Below are positions 8,598-17,454 of a stretch of DNA of 64,000 bases, piece by piece. Source of the DNA: Sphingomonadales bacterium EhC05. Its GTDB lineage: Bacteria > Pseudomonadota > Alphaproteobacteria > Sphingomonadales > Sphingomonadaceae. Every line of letters begins with the position of its first letter. Position 1 is the stretch's first letter. A program made the position numbers and the translations under genes. The notes below the pieces were generated by a model. It searched no databases. It saw only the letters and a list, made by a program, of their open reading frames with translations, and had not been told where the DNA came from. The stretch is taken from NCBI GenBank assembly GCA_001650955.1, contig LXYP01000020.1:160724-224723 (forward strand). The letters are read 5' to 3'.

Positions 8598-9884
8598 TTA
8601 GCTCCCGGGCTTGGCTTTCCAAGTTCCGGAGTTGCGGAATTCGGGTTTGATTTGACTGACGTCGGGCAATTTCTGACCCGCAAAGGCTTTCTCCCCGCCC
8701 TTGGCTTTTGCCTCACGGCTATAATTTGGTACCTGATAGGCGCGTGGCGCAGCGATATCGAGCGCGGGTGCCAGCCGATCATGACGGCGTGCATTATCCG
8801 CAGCGAGCGCGGCGGCTTTTTCAGATTGAATCGCCTCGGCTGCCTCGGCTTTGCGTTTTGCCGCCTCATAGGCACGTTCGAGAGCGATCGGATCCAGCGT
8901 CGAGGATCCAGTAGAATTGGCTGCGATATTATATTTGCGTGGCTTCGGGGCAGGCAAAGGTTCGCCGCCGCGGTACCGCTGGCTGAAGGCATTGGCTTTG
9001 CCCGCGCTGCCTTTCCAGCTGTAGAAACGATGGGCGCCGATCGTGCCCAGAAATTTGAGGCTCGGGGCCCAATAGGGATAGACGTAAGTGGCATGATAAT
9101 GGGTCGCGGTGCCAACCATCGAATTGATCCGCCCAGCCAGCGCCTCGGCCGCGACTTTCTGTGCGCGTTTCCAGTGATAGCTGCTCGGCTTGCGATTCAG
9201 CGAACCGTCGCAAGTGTAGGAGAATTGACAACCTGTCCGGCGTTCGCTGCCTTGGAATATGACGCCGCAAACGGTTCCGGGATAGCTGGGATGGCGCACC
9301 CGATTGAGGATCACCTGCGCCACCGCCCGCTGGCCCGCATCGGGTTCCATGCCCGCTTCATAATAGATTGCCGAGGTCATACATTGCTGCGCGCGGCTAT
9401 TGTCAATTGCCGAAGCGCGGAACGGTTTGGGATGAATCAGATAGGCCAGGGCCGCACCCTCAGGATCAAACATCTGGGTGTTGGCAGATTGACCAGGCAA
9501 AGCAGAATCTGGATCTGTGATCGCGCCATCGTTTGTCTGGCCATAATTTTGCGGCGTCGCATAAGCCGGATCGATGAAGTAGAAAGCGGACCCCGAGAAA
9601 TTTTCTTCCGCACGTTCAACCGACTGCAAGCCTGGGTCGCTTGGAACGAAGGAATATGCCTCGACGCTCGCCCGGGGCATGGTTGCGGGAATCATCACGA
9701 GGCAGATCAGCAATATTACCGTCAGAACCCTTTCGCGAATGGTGAGCTTGATCCAGTCGGGCAAGCTCCATTTCTGCGGCTTCTCGGCGTCCCCTTTCCC
9801 GATGTCGCCTGAAACGGAGGCTTGCTCAGCCGTGACCAGAGGATCTGGCAAAGGTGGCTCGGAATGAGTCTGCGCATAGGTCAT
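8598..9884 (-). CDS. SleB-family cell wall hydrolase
   Basis: A 428-residue membrane-anchored cell-wall hydrolase of the SleB/Hydrolase_2 family (PF07486), which cleaves peptidoglycan glycan strands. A cytoplasmic N-terminus is followed by one transmembrane helix (about 48-65, VLTVILLICLVMIPAT). The catalytic domain (about 155-270) shows SAIYYEAGMEPDAGQRAVAQVILNRV and the cysteine-bearing GCQFSYTCDG segment. The C-terminal tail is Lys/Ala-rich. The frame is open to a TTG at 9929; the ATG at 9884 is preferred only because it is ATG, and neither start has a good ribosome site. The role may be remodelling during growth or division, as in other non-spore-formers (inference). Confidence 0.8.
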   Translation of the reverse strand: MTYAQTHSEPPLPDPLVTAEQASVSGDIGKGDAEKPQKWSLPDWIKLTIRERVLTVILLICLVMIPATMPRASVEAYSFVPSDPGLQSVERAEENFSGSAFYFIDPAYATPQNYGQTNDGAITDPDSALPGQSANTQMFDPEGAALAYLIHPKPFRASAIDNSRAQQCMTSAIYYEAGMEPDAGQRAVAQVILNRVRHPSYPGTVCGVIFQGSERRTGCQFSYTCDGSLNRKPSSYHWKRAQKVAAEALAGRINSMVGTATHYHATYVYPYWAPSLKFLGTIGAHRFYSWKGSAGKANAFSQRYRGGEPLPAPKPRKYNIAANSTGSSTLDPIALERAYEAAKRKAEAAEAIQSEKAAALAADNARRHDRLAPALDIAAPRAYQVPNYSREAKAKGGEKAFAGQKLPDVSQIKPEFRNSGTWKAKPGS

Positions 9885-10123
9885 CGCTGCCGCGCCGAGC
9901 GGAGGGACATAGGGAGGAGGAACGCGCAAAGTAATGGTTTTTCTTGCCTAAGCTTAGCTGGGAAGGATCAAACCGCAATCTATAGGGAATTTGGGTCGGC
10001 TTTGCGTGGCCGGCAAGCGGACTGTTTCAAGTCGGGACAGCTGGAATCGACGGATTAACTGGTTAACGCAGCATTTGCGGGATTAGCGGGATAGAGGCCC
10101 TGAAATCGCCCCGTAAACTTTAC

Positions 10124-10154
10124 AAAATCATTTCCAAGATCTTTTTGGAAATGA
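10124..10154 (-). terminator. Rho-independent terminator after the MATE gene
   Basis: A perfect 10-bp inverted repeat (TCATTTCCAA / TTGGAAATGA, 7-nt loop) at 10128-10154. Read on the minus strand it is followed by TTTT. It lies 35 nt beyond the MATE transporter stop and fits termination of that gene. The rest of the gap 9885-10188 shows nothing else I can support. Confidence 0.65.
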
Positions 10155-10188
10155 CTGGATTTGAGAGGCTTAAACACGATTCATGTGG

Positions 10189-11580
10189 TTAGCGCGACGT
10201 CTCGCCATACAGTTTTTCTTGTATGTCGACGAGATGGCGAGCGACCCAGAAACCCAATATGCCAAAAAGCACGCCACCAATGGCGGGCCCCAATACGATG
10301 CCTTCCAAACCATAATAGGTGCCGCCGATCCAGAGAAACGGCAAGATGCCAATCGTGTTGCGCGCCCAGTTCATATACATGGACCAGCGAGGCCGTTCGA
10401 GATTGTTGCAGGCCGCATTGGCGATGAACAATATCCCATTGAAGAAAAACAGCGGCGTCAGCAGGGCCGCAAAGAGCCAGAAGACATGACGGCCATCGCC
10501 GACCAGATTGAACGCGTCGCTGATGGGATCACTCAAAAAATACAAGAGCGGCCAGATAAGAAGCGTATAGCCAAGAGCAAAGCCCATGGCTTGCTTGATC
10601 GTTAGCCGGATCCGGTCAAATTGATGCGCGCCAAAATTTTGACCGATAATGGGGCCGACCGCTCCGGACAGAGAAAATAGCAGGCAGAAGGCGACCGGTA
10701 CGACGCGGCCAACCACAGCGAAACTTGCAATCACATCGTCGGGATATTCCGCGATGAAACGATAGGAGATAAAGCCGCCGACGGGGGTCGCGACATTGGT
10801 GAGAATGGCCGGTATCAAAATTGCCTGGATCGGTCCGAGATCCGTCTTGAAATTATCAAGCGAGAAGCGCTCGAAACCGCCATAGAATTTGAGTATCGGA
10901 AACAGGGCAACGCCCATCGACACGAGGGTAGCGCACGCGGTGGCCATCGCAGCTCCATTGATTCCCAGGTCGAAACCGAAGATGAAAATTGGATCCAATA
11001 TCGCGTTGGTGATGCCAAGGCTGAGCGTGACGTTCATTGCCCGCCGGGCTGCACCATGCGCGCGCAGAAAGCCGGAACAGACCATCGCGGCAACGCTGAA
11101 CGGCATGAACGGCGCAACAATGCGGATATATCCGGTCGCTGCCGCATTGGCTGCGCCGTCCGCACCAGCAAGATCGAGTATTTCAGGTGCAAATATGAAG
11201 AACAATATTGCCAGTGGGACCATCAGCAATATGCTCAGCGCCATGATGTTGGTGAGATATCGTCTTGCATATGCTGTGTCACCCTGCCCGATCCGTCTGG
11301 CCGATAGTGCACTGGTTGCGATCATGAGGCCGATGTTGAAGGCGGTACCAAAAAACAGGATGGTGGCCGCGAAACCCATTGCTGCGGTCAATGCGCTATC
11401 ACCCAGTTGAGCAATATAGAACAGGTCTGCAAAATCGACAATGAACACGGTTAGCAAGCCGACGCTTGCGGTCAGAGTCATAGTTGTAATGTGCCGCAAG
11501 GGATTGCCGGTAAGAAATATGGCGGGTTGGGTCGCGATTATATAAATTCCACTGATTGAGGCCGTGGCCGGAACTGGCAA
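10189..11580 (-). CDS. MATE-family efflux transporter
   Basis: A 463-residue inner-membrane multidrug and toxin extrusion (MATE) transporter with about twelve hydrophobic helices in two homologous bundles. Family traits include the early MTLTASVGLLTVFIVDFADLFYIAQLGDSALTAA, the inter-bundle symmetry and the G-x-N-FGA-like segment IGQNFGAHQFDRI at about 285-297. Such proteins export cationic drugs or metabolites using a Na+ or H+ gradient; the substrate here is unknown. The start is unsure: the frame opens at a TTG (11580) without a clear ribosome site, while the next ATG (M34) would cut the first helix. A terminator hairpin follows the stop. Confidence 0.85.
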   Translation of the reverse strand: MPVPATASISGIYIIATQPAIFLTGNPLRHITTMTLTASVGLLTVFIVDFADLFYIAQLGDSALTAAMGFAATILFFGTAFNIGLMIATSALSARRIGQGDTAYARRYLTNIMALSILLMVPLAILFFIFAPEILDLAGADGAANAAATGYIRIVAPFMPFSVAAMVCSGFLRAHGAARRAMNVTLSLGITNAILDPIFIFGFDLGINGAAMATACATLVSMGVALFPILKFYGGFERFSLDNFKTDLGPIQAILIPAILTNVATPVGGFISYRFIAEYPDDVIASFAVVGRVVPVAFCLLFSLSGAVGPIIGQNFGAHQFDRIRLTIKQAMGFALGYTLLIWPLLYFLSDPISDAFNLVGDGRHVFWLFAALLTPLFFFNGILFIANAACNNLERPRWSMYMNWARNTIGILPFLWIGGTYYGLEGIVLGPAIGGVLFGILGFWVARHLVDIQEKLYGETSR

Positions 11581-11665
11581 TGGGCTGCTGCGATTTTTGA
11601 CCTATAGGGTTTTGCCATCGGGTCAATTCATCTCTATTGATGAAAAGGCTATTTGGGAGCGTTAA

Positions 11666-12889
11666 ATGAAAAAACTCGTAGGTATATTGTTGTTGTCTGG
11701 GCTGTCGTTGACGGGTTGTTCGATACAAACAGATGCGCCCGAGGAGGAACAGCTGTCCGCAGATGAACAGGAAGCCTTGGGTCATTTTGAACAAAAAAAT
11801 CTCGCGCCAGACCCAGCAGAAAACAGCCAGAGCGCTCGCAAACCCGAACATGCCTTTGCGCGTATCGCGCTAAGCTGCATCAACCGGCAATATCCCAACA
11901 AGATCAGCCATGTGATGAACAGCGCGGCCGATGTCGCCGAACCTGTAAATCTAACACCGGTATTTTATGGCTGTTTCGACTGGCACAGTGCTGTGCATGG
12001 TCACTGGCTGCTGACCCGGCTTTGGGGTCTCAATCTCGTACCGGATATGGATGCAGAAATAAGCGCTGCGTTGGCGGCCAATTTTACGGAGGAGAAAATT
12101 GCTGGCGAGATTGCCTATTTCAACAGCGCAGATCGCAAGTCGTTTGAGCGGCCTTATGGCCTTGCCTGGTTTTTGCAGCTTACCGCCGAGCTTAGAGATA
12201 TTGGTACGGGGCAAGGTGAAAAAGCAGAACAGGCGAAAATATGGCTCGACCGCCTGCTTCCGCTTGAATCCGTGATTGTCGGCAATATCAAGGGCTGGGT
12301 GCCAAAACTCGCTTATCCGATCCGGCTTGGCACGCACAACCAGTCCGCATTCAGTTTCGGGTTATTTCTGGATTGGGCAAAACAAAGCGAAGATTCCGAG
12401 ATGGAGACGCTCCTCCGGGATAAAATATTAAAATTTCACCAGGCCGACGTAAATTGTCCAATGGCCTATGAGCCTTCGGGTGAAGATTTTCTTTCTTCCT
12501 GTCTGATGGTCGCAGATTTGATGCGCCGCGTCATGGATGCGGACGAGTTTGCGACCTGGTTATCGACCTTTCTGCCGGATATTCCATCTGACGGCAGAGG
12601 TGACTGGCTTGAAATTGCGATCGTCAATGATCCAACGGATGGCAAGCTTGTGCATCTTGATGGTCTAAACCTGTCTCGGGCATGGGCATTGGAAGGAATT
12701 GCGTCCGCTTTGCCGGTGGATGATGCTCGCCATGCGGCATTGATGGCAGCTGTCAAATTACATGGAGAGTCGGGACAAAAAGCGGTCGGCACGCCGCACT
12801 ATTCCGGTAGCCATTGGCTAGCCAGTTTCGCGACTTATTGGCGCACCAAAAGAGGCATCCCTTCACCGGACAACAGCGCAGGAACGTGA
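11666..12889 (+). CDS. DUF2891 lipoprotein
   Basis: A 407-residue lipoprotein: signal peptide with lipobox L-T-G-C18, then an acidic linker and a DUF2891 domain. The domain has the family landmarks PVFYGCFDWHSAVHGHW, RPYGLAWFLQL, RLGTHNQSAFSFGL and HYSGSHWLASFATY, which suggest an (alpha/alpha) barrel-like, possibly carbohydrate-active fold; no reaction has been assigned to the family as far as I know. The stop overlaps the likely GTG start of the LytS-type kinase (GTGA at 12886-12889), so it is translationally coupled to a signalling pair. This position suggests a periplasmic sensor or effector role (inference). The ATG at 11666 has GGGAGCG upstream. Confidence 0.85.
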   Translation: MKKLVGILLLSGLSLTGCSIQTDAPEEEQLSADEQEALGHFEQKNLAPDPAENSQSARKPEHAFARIALSCINRQYPNKISHVMNSAADVAEPVNLTPVFYGCFDWHSAVHGHWLLTRLWGLNLVPDMDAEISAALAANFTEEKIAGEIAYFNSADRKSFERPYGLAWFLQLTAELRDIGTGQGEKAEQAKIWLDRLLPLESVIVGNIKGWVPKLAYPIRLGTHNQSAFSFGLFLDWAKQSEDSEMETLLRDKILKFHQADVNCPMAYEPSGEDFLSSCLMVADLMRRVMDADEFATWLSTFLPDIPSDGRGDWLEIAIVNDPTDGKLVHLDGLNLSRAWALEGIASALPVDDARHAALMAAVKLHGESGQKAVGTPHYSGSHWLASFATYWRTKRGIPSPDNSAGT

Positions 12890-14046
12890 AGCCCGCGAGC
12901 CTTCTAGATGCTGAATCACAACATGATGGACGCACATTCTGGTGGAAGCGACTTTTTCCGGTCAACCGCGAAATTGCGGCGAAAACAATATTGGTTGTTT
13001 GGAGCAGTCATTTCCTTTTTGCCATGATCGCGGCAACATTAATCAAAGACGGTAATCTTCAAACTGTCCTCGTACAAAATGGTCTGATTGTCACCTGTTG
13101 CCTCATTTTCAACTGGCTGCTCTATCGGCTCTTGTCGGCGTTTCAGGCTGGCGACATTGCGATGCCTCTGTTCCTGCTGACAATTCCCACGATGATATTG
13201 ACTATTGTCAGCGTGGTTATGGATAGAGCAGTGATTGCCTTGGCAATAGCTGTTTTTGGATTCTCTGATTGGCCGGATGCCAACACATATTGGCCGATCA
13301 GTAGAGGCTCGATTCTCGATGAATCCTTTGTTCGCTATTTTGTTTTCGCCAGCTGGGGTGGCATCTATCTGGCATTAGCGGGAACTGTTACTGCGCAACA
13401 TGCTTTGGTTCATAGTCGCCAACTTGAAGGCTTGAATCGCAAAAGTGCATTGCAAGCGCTGCGCTATCAGTTGAATCCACATTTCGTTTTCAACGCGCTG
13501 AACTCGGTCAGTAGTTTGATCATTGACCGTAAGAATATTGCGGCAGAAAAATTGGTAGATGATCTGGCAGACTATATGCGGTGCGTGCTTGATGATGGTG
13601 GTGAATCGATGGTCACTGTCGAGCAAGAAGTCACGCAGCAGATTCGCTATCTTGAGATAGAAAAAATCCGTTTTCCGGAACGACTAATTTTTGAGGCTGA
13701 TGTTCAACCTTCCGTGAAGAAATGGAAGATACCTGCGTTGATCATTCAACCACTAGTTGAAAATGCGATTAAATATGGCGTGGCCAATACGGTCGATTCC
13801 GTGCGAATTCGTATTTCTGCACGTGAGGAAGCAGGGCGGCTGCGGATTGATGTTGCAAATGACGGGCGTATCATTCCGACCTCTGACAAGAACGGCAGAA
13901 CTGGTAAGGGGCTCCTGAATATTCAGCAAAGACTCCTCGCGCTTTATGGTCATAATGCAGCGATTTGGATAGCAAATGACAGTGATTCCATGACTCATGC
14001 GACAATAATCTTGCCCGATGAATTGCAGGCTTTTGCGGATAGCTGA
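12886..14046 (+). CDS. LytS/YehU-type sensor histidine kinase
   Basis: A 386-residue sensor kinase. Four hydrophobic helices span about 25-180. A His_kinase domain (PF06580) follows, with the phosphoacceptor H199 in LRYQLNPHFVFNALNS. The HATPase domain has PALIIQPLVENAIKYG and the G box TGKGLLNIQQRL. It has no separate periplasmic sensor domain; the membrane region itself probably senses. The frame extends back into the DUF2891 gene, but the GTG at 12886, overlapping that gene's stop, gives the expected N-terminus; its spacing from AGGA is short. The LytTR regulator starts 2 nt after the stop. The signal is unknown. Confidence 0.87.
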   Translation: MKPASLLDAESQHDGRTFWWKRLFPVNREIAAKTILVVWSSHFLFAMIAATLIKDGNLQTVLVQNGLIVTCCLIFNWLLYRLLSAFQAGDIAMPLFLLTIPTMILTIVSVVMDRAVIALAIAVFGFSDWPDANTYWPISRGSILDESFVRYFVFASWGGIYLALAGTVTAQHALVHSRQLEGLNRKSALQALRYQLNPHFVFNALNSVSSLIIDRKNIAAEKLVDDLADYMRCVLDDGGESMVTVEQEVTQQIRYLEIEKIRFPERLIFEADVQPSVKKWKIPALIIQPLVENAIKYGVANTVDSVRIRISAREEAGRLRIDVANDGRIIPTSDKNGRTGKGLLNIQQRLLALYGHNAAIWIANDSDSMTHATIILPDELQAFADS

Positions 14047-14048
14047 AG

Positions 14049-14780
14049 ATGGAAACAAACGAATTTTTGAGTGGTTTGATTGTCGATGATGAACCACTTG
14101 CCCGTTCGCGTTTGCATAAATTATGTCAGCGGATTGACGCTTTTGATAAGGTTTACTTGGCCGCTGGAGGTAAAGAAGCGCTGCATAAGATCGACGAAAG
14201 TCGACCGGATATTGTGCTCTTGGATGTCGATATGCCAGATATTTCAGGATTGCGCGTAGCTGAATATTGCAGCGACTTACTGCCGCGCCCCGAGATTATC
14301 TTTACCACGGCACATCGCACATATGCGGTGAATGCTTTTCGGCTATATGCAACCGACTATTTGCTGAAGCCAGTGAAAGAATCGCTATTGCGAGAAGCTG
14401 TTGATCGCGCACGGGATAATCGTTCGCGCCGTGGGGTTGATGACGCCAATTCCGCCGATCAATGGCTTTGGGTCAGTGACCGGTCGGAGCTGCTGCAATT
14501 GCCGGTCAACGATATCGAGCGGGTTGAGGCTGAGCGAGACTATATGCGTGTCTATGCGAGAGGGCGCAGCTATCTTATGCATCAATCAATGAGCTCTCTG
14601 GAAAGCACATTGCCGAATAGAATATTCGTCCGGATTCACCGATCCACGATGGTTAGGCGCGACCTTATTGCCGAAATTCGGCGGCGGGGAAGACGCCGGT
14701 ATGTCGTTCTTAAAGATGGCGCGCATCGCGCGGTGGGACCGCTCTATGCGGGAAATATATTTGGGAATGAAACGGCCTAG
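14049..14780 (+). CDS. LytTR-family response regulator
   Basis: A 243-residue response regulator of the LytR/AlgR group. The receiver domain (about 7-125) shows D13-D14, the phosphoacceptor D59 (IVLLDVDMPD) and the conserved lysine in DYLLKPVK. The C-terminal LytTR DNA-binding domain (about 140-238) has VNDIERVEAERDYMRVYARG and FVRIHRSTMVRRDLI. It is the partner of the kinase just upstream (2-nt gap). Its 3' end overlaps the 3' end of the convergent racemase gene by 4 nt, leaving no room for an intergenic terminator. The targets are not visible here. Confidence 0.92.
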   Translation: METNEFLSGLIVDDEPLARSRLHKLCQRIDAFDKVYLAAGGKEALHKIDESRPDIVLLDVDMPDISGLRVAEYCSDLLPRPEIIFTTAHRTYAVNAFRLYATDYLLKPVKESLLREAVDRARDNRSRRGVDDANSADQWLWVSDRSELLQLPVNDIERVEAERDYMRVYARGRSYLMHQSMSSLESTLPNRIFVRIHRSTMVRRDLIAEIRRRGRRRYVVLKDGAHRAVGPLYAGNIFGNETA

Positions 14781-15817
14781 CCTGGCAATTTTGGCCGATC
14801 TGATATTGTTTCGGAATATCGCGGTGCTGGCGCGGGCTGCAAGTGACCGCCGACCTCCACAAATGTTTCTCGTTCGACATTGTGCGGATGCTTTTTTGCT
14901 TCTGCCAATGATAGGACCGGAGCGAAACAAATATCTGTGCCTTCCATCAAGGCGCACCATTGATCGCGTGTTTTTGTTTTAAACAGAACAGTCAGCTTGT
15001 CTTTGAGCGCTGACCATTGCCGCGGGTCCATCTGCGCATCAAAATCATGGTCGTCTGTCAACCCTGCGACTTCGCGAAGCTCAGCATAAAATTGCGGTTC
15101 GATGGAGCCGATAGAGATATATTTCCCATCCGAAGTCTCATATGTGTCGTAAAAATGAGCACCGGTGTCGAGTAGATTGACACCGCGTTCGTCTTTCCAT
15201 TGACCCACATTGTGAAAGTCAAAAATCATTGCCATCAATGCTGCTGAACCATCGGTCATGGCGCAATCGACGACTTGTCCCGAACCGCCGGTTTTGGCGT
15301 GGAGCAGAGCCGATACCATGCCGAGTGCCAGCATCATGCCGCCGCCGCCAAAATCTCCAATCATATTTATCGGAGGCGTTGGTTTGTCGCCGGCGCGGCC
15401 AAAAGTGTGGAGCGCACCCGAAATGGAGATATAATTGATATCATGTCCGGCCGCCTGTGCCAGTGGACCATATTGTCCCCATCCGGTCATTCGCCCGAAG
15501 ACCAAATTGGGATTATCGGCCAGCAGAACATCTGGCCCGAGGCCCAAACGTTCCATCACGCCCGGGCGAAATCCTTCAATCAATCCATCAGCATTTCGGA
15601 CCAGGTCGCGCGCTTTTTGAATGCCTTCTTCGGATTTGAGGTCCACCTCGACAAGTTTTCGTGACCGTGAAAGCGCGAGGCGCGGATCGGGCGCCCGCCC
15701 GGGTCGATGGAGAACAGTAACCGTAGCGCCTTGATCGGCCAGCATCATGCCACAAAAAGGGCCTGGCCCAATTCCTGCGAATTCAATGATGTTAATTCCC
15801 GCAAGTGGTCCAGCCAT
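14777..15817 (-). CDS. alpha-methylacyl-CoA racemase (CaiB/BaiF family)
   Basis: A 346-residue class III CoA-transferase-family protein that looks like an alpha-methylacyl-CoA racemase, which inverts the 2-methyl centre of branched acyl-CoAs so that beta-oxidation can proceed. Racemase-type catalytic residues are recognisable: His in AAGHDINY, Asp in IGDFGGGGMMLALG and Glu in GSIEPQFYAEL; the N-terminal AGIGPGPFCGMMLADQGA is typical. The ATG at 15815-15817 is used; a TTG two codons upstream is possible. It stands alone between the LytTR gene (4-nt convergent overlap) and the PilZ gene. A CoA-transferase function cannot be excluded. Confidence 0.88.
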   Translation of the reverse strand: MAGPLAGINIIEFAGIGPGPFCGMMLADQGATVTVLHRPGRAPDPRLALSRSRKLVEVDLKSEEGIQKARDLVRNADGLIEGFRPGVMERLGLGPDVLLADNPNLVFGRMTGWGQYGPLAQAAGHDINYISISGALHTFGRAGDKPTPPINMIGDFGGGGMMLALGMVSALLHAKTGGSGQVVDCAMTDGSAALMAMIFDFHNVGQWKDERGVNLLDTGAHFYDTYETSDGKYISIGSIEPQFYAELREVAGLTDDHDFDAQMDPRQWSALKDKLTVLFKTKTRDQWCALMEGTDICFAPVLSLAEAKKHPHNVERETFVEVGGHLQPAPAPRYSETISDRPKLPG

Positions 15818-15925
15818 AATCAAATCCCGTTTAATCGAATGATTAAACGGTCCTAATCCAAGCGATGTTGTGGAATCAAGTCTATTCAGGACAGCGGATT
15901 TGTTAGTTGTCCATATTGATCTCGA

Positions 15926-16336
15926 TTAGCGGTGTTTTGGCCGTTGGTTGAATCCCAGCGTTCGAGTTGTTGGGGTCTTCAGATATCTCGGCATTTCTAG
16001 CTTGGATTGGCCCACGGGTTTCCGAGCCAGTTTGGGATCAATGGGGTGATCAAATGCCACGCCAAAGCGACCCTGTGCGACCCATGCAACATAACCTGTG
16101 ACACTGCCGATATTGCGCAGTTCGAGTTGCACCTTGTCTCCGCGTTTCGCGTTAATCGGTGCTTCCGCCATCAATCCGCCTGCAGAAAGATTGCGAATAC
16201 GCACCTCTCCGCAATTTTCTCCATCAACAAAACGCAACTCGGCTTTCAAAAAAAGACTGTCGCGATCAAGCTCGCGCTTGGCGTGATCGATGGCTTGGCT
16301 GTTCATCCCAAGATTGTCGTCAAACGGTTCTTTCAT
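15926..16336 (-). CDS. PilZ domain protein
   Basis: A 136-residue soluble protein with one PilZ domain (about 20-105; RIRNLSAGGLMAEAP and VAWVAQGRFGVAFD are the core strands). PilZ domains commonly bind cyclic di-GMP through an RxxxR motif plus D/NxSxxG; the NLSAGG half is present, and an arginine pair appears upstream (KRELDR) but is not a perfect match. Ligand binding is therefore uncertain. It is a single gene. The flanking gap 16337-16524 towards dksA shows no further ORF. A second, unrelated-length PilZ protein is at 32673-33005. Confidence 0.82.
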   Translation of the reverse strand: MKEPFDDNLGMNSQAIDHAKRELDRDSLFLKAELRFVDGENCGEVRIRNLSAGGLMAEAPINAKRGDKVQLELRNIGSVTGYVAWVAQGRFGVAFDHPIDPKLARKPVGQSKLEMPRYLKTPTTRTLGFNQRPKHR

Positions 16337-16524
16337 GTGCTTTCCATGGTCAATATATGTTTGGAACGTTCCATGACCGTGGTTTTGAGCTTAAATGGTG
16401 CAAATTCGGTTAATGTTGAGCGCTTTTTGAAGGCAATTTCATCTTTTTGCCAACAACTGACGGCTTGAACACTGCTACATATCCGTGGATGTGCAAGCCA
16501 TGGTGACCAAAAAGCGCGAAAATG

Positions 16525-17028
16525 TTAACGGTCGCGGGAAACTTTTTCGCTGCGTTCGTGAGCTTCTTGAGCTTCCACCGTCATCGTTGCAATCGGTCTA
16601 GCGATCAATCGATCCAGGGAAATGGGCTCGCCGGTAACCTGACAATAACCATATTCGCCGTCTTCAATCCGCCGCAAAGCGGAGTCAATTTTCGAAGTTA
16701 GCTTGCGTTGACGGTCGCGCGTCCTCAGCTCAAGCCCCCAATCAGTTTCACTGGACGCCCGGTCATTGGGATCAGCTTCCTGAATCGGACCGTCCTGAAG
16801 ATGGGCCAGAGTTTCCTTTGATTCGGCAACAATGCCATTTTTCCACTCTTCCAAAGCATTTTTGAAGTAGGCAAGCTGCCGTTCGTTCATAAATTCTTCA
16901 TCTTCGCTGGGGCGATAACCCTTTTCCAGAATAATCTCCGCAGCTTGTGCGGATTTTGTTTCGGACGCGTTCTTAACCGAAGAAGCCAACTTACTCTCCA
17001 AAACTTGTGCCTGATCAGATTGAGCCAA
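16525..17028 (-). CDS. dksA: DksA-type RNA polymerase-binding transcription factor
   Basis: A 167-residue DksA homologue, which enters the RNA polymerase secondary channel and works with ppGpp in the stringent response. A coiled-coil (about 45-125, MNERQLAYFKNALEEWKN ... DRQRKLTSKIDSALRRIEDGEYGYC) is followed by the finger region and the C-terminal ARPIATMTVEAQEAHER helix. The zinc finger keeps only the first cysteine (YGYC-QVT), as in other alphaproteobacterial DksA proteins, so zinc is probably not bound. The start appears to be TTG at 17028: the only in-frame alternatives after the preceding TAA are non-canonical. The ribosome site is weak (CGGA). Confidence 0.9.
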   Translation of the reverse strand: MAQSDQAQVLESKLASSVKNASETKSAQAAEIILEKGYRPSEDEEFMNERQLAYFKNALEEWKNGIVAESKETLAHLQDGPIQEADPNDRASSETDWGLELRTRDRQRKLTSKIDSALRRIEDGEYGYCQVTGEPISLDRLIARPIATMTVEAQEAHERSEKVSRDR

Positions 17029-17219
17029 AATCCGTACAGCGGGGGATCGTCGTTAGGGCGCGCTATAACCAGCGATTCCAGCCGAGACAAGACGCAAAAA
17101 CCCGCGATTTGGCAATTATCCATTTTTTCGAGAAATTTGATCGAGCAGTTGCCACTCAATCGAGATTTTCGATGGCATTTGCAGTTGCGCCCTCTGCAAC
17201 TTCAAGACCGGAAATCGCG

Positions 17220-17248
17220 ATATTTGCGCGCGCGACGTAATATTTGCG
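17220..17248. repeat. ATATTTGCG direct repeat in the dksA / Ser-Gly protein gap
   Basis: The 426-nt divergent gap 17029-17454 has no gene that I can support. It contains two exact ATATTTGCG copies (17220-17228 and 17240-17248, period 20 bp, two helix turns) and three TTAAC boxes (17274, 17334, 17349). A small hairpin CCAGC/GCTGG lies at about 17402-17418 in the leader of the Ser/Gly protein. The repeats could be regulator sites for either gene; this is only suggestive. Confidence 0.3.
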
Positions 17249-17454
17249 ATCAATATGGTATCAAATCGGGACGTTAACCGCCCTTGGAGAGATATGAGCA
17301 GAAACTAAACGCAATTTCAGCCAGCAAATAGGGTTAACGCAATTGTGATTAACGATTTATTCTGCGTTTCTAAGGCATGTCCGGAACACGGAAAGGTTTC
17401 CCAGCCCAAAAAGCTGGATTTCCGATCAGTTCCCAAGCGGAAGAGAGAAGAGAT

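Noticed and set aside
8562..9812. 416-codon open frame opposite the cell-wall hydrolase
   Set aside because: Codon-phase shadow; the minus strand shows the intact SleB domain and membrane helix.
17334..17353. CtrA box (TTAA-N7-TTAA) before the surface protein gene
   Set aside because: The two TTAA elements are separated by 11 nt rather than 7.
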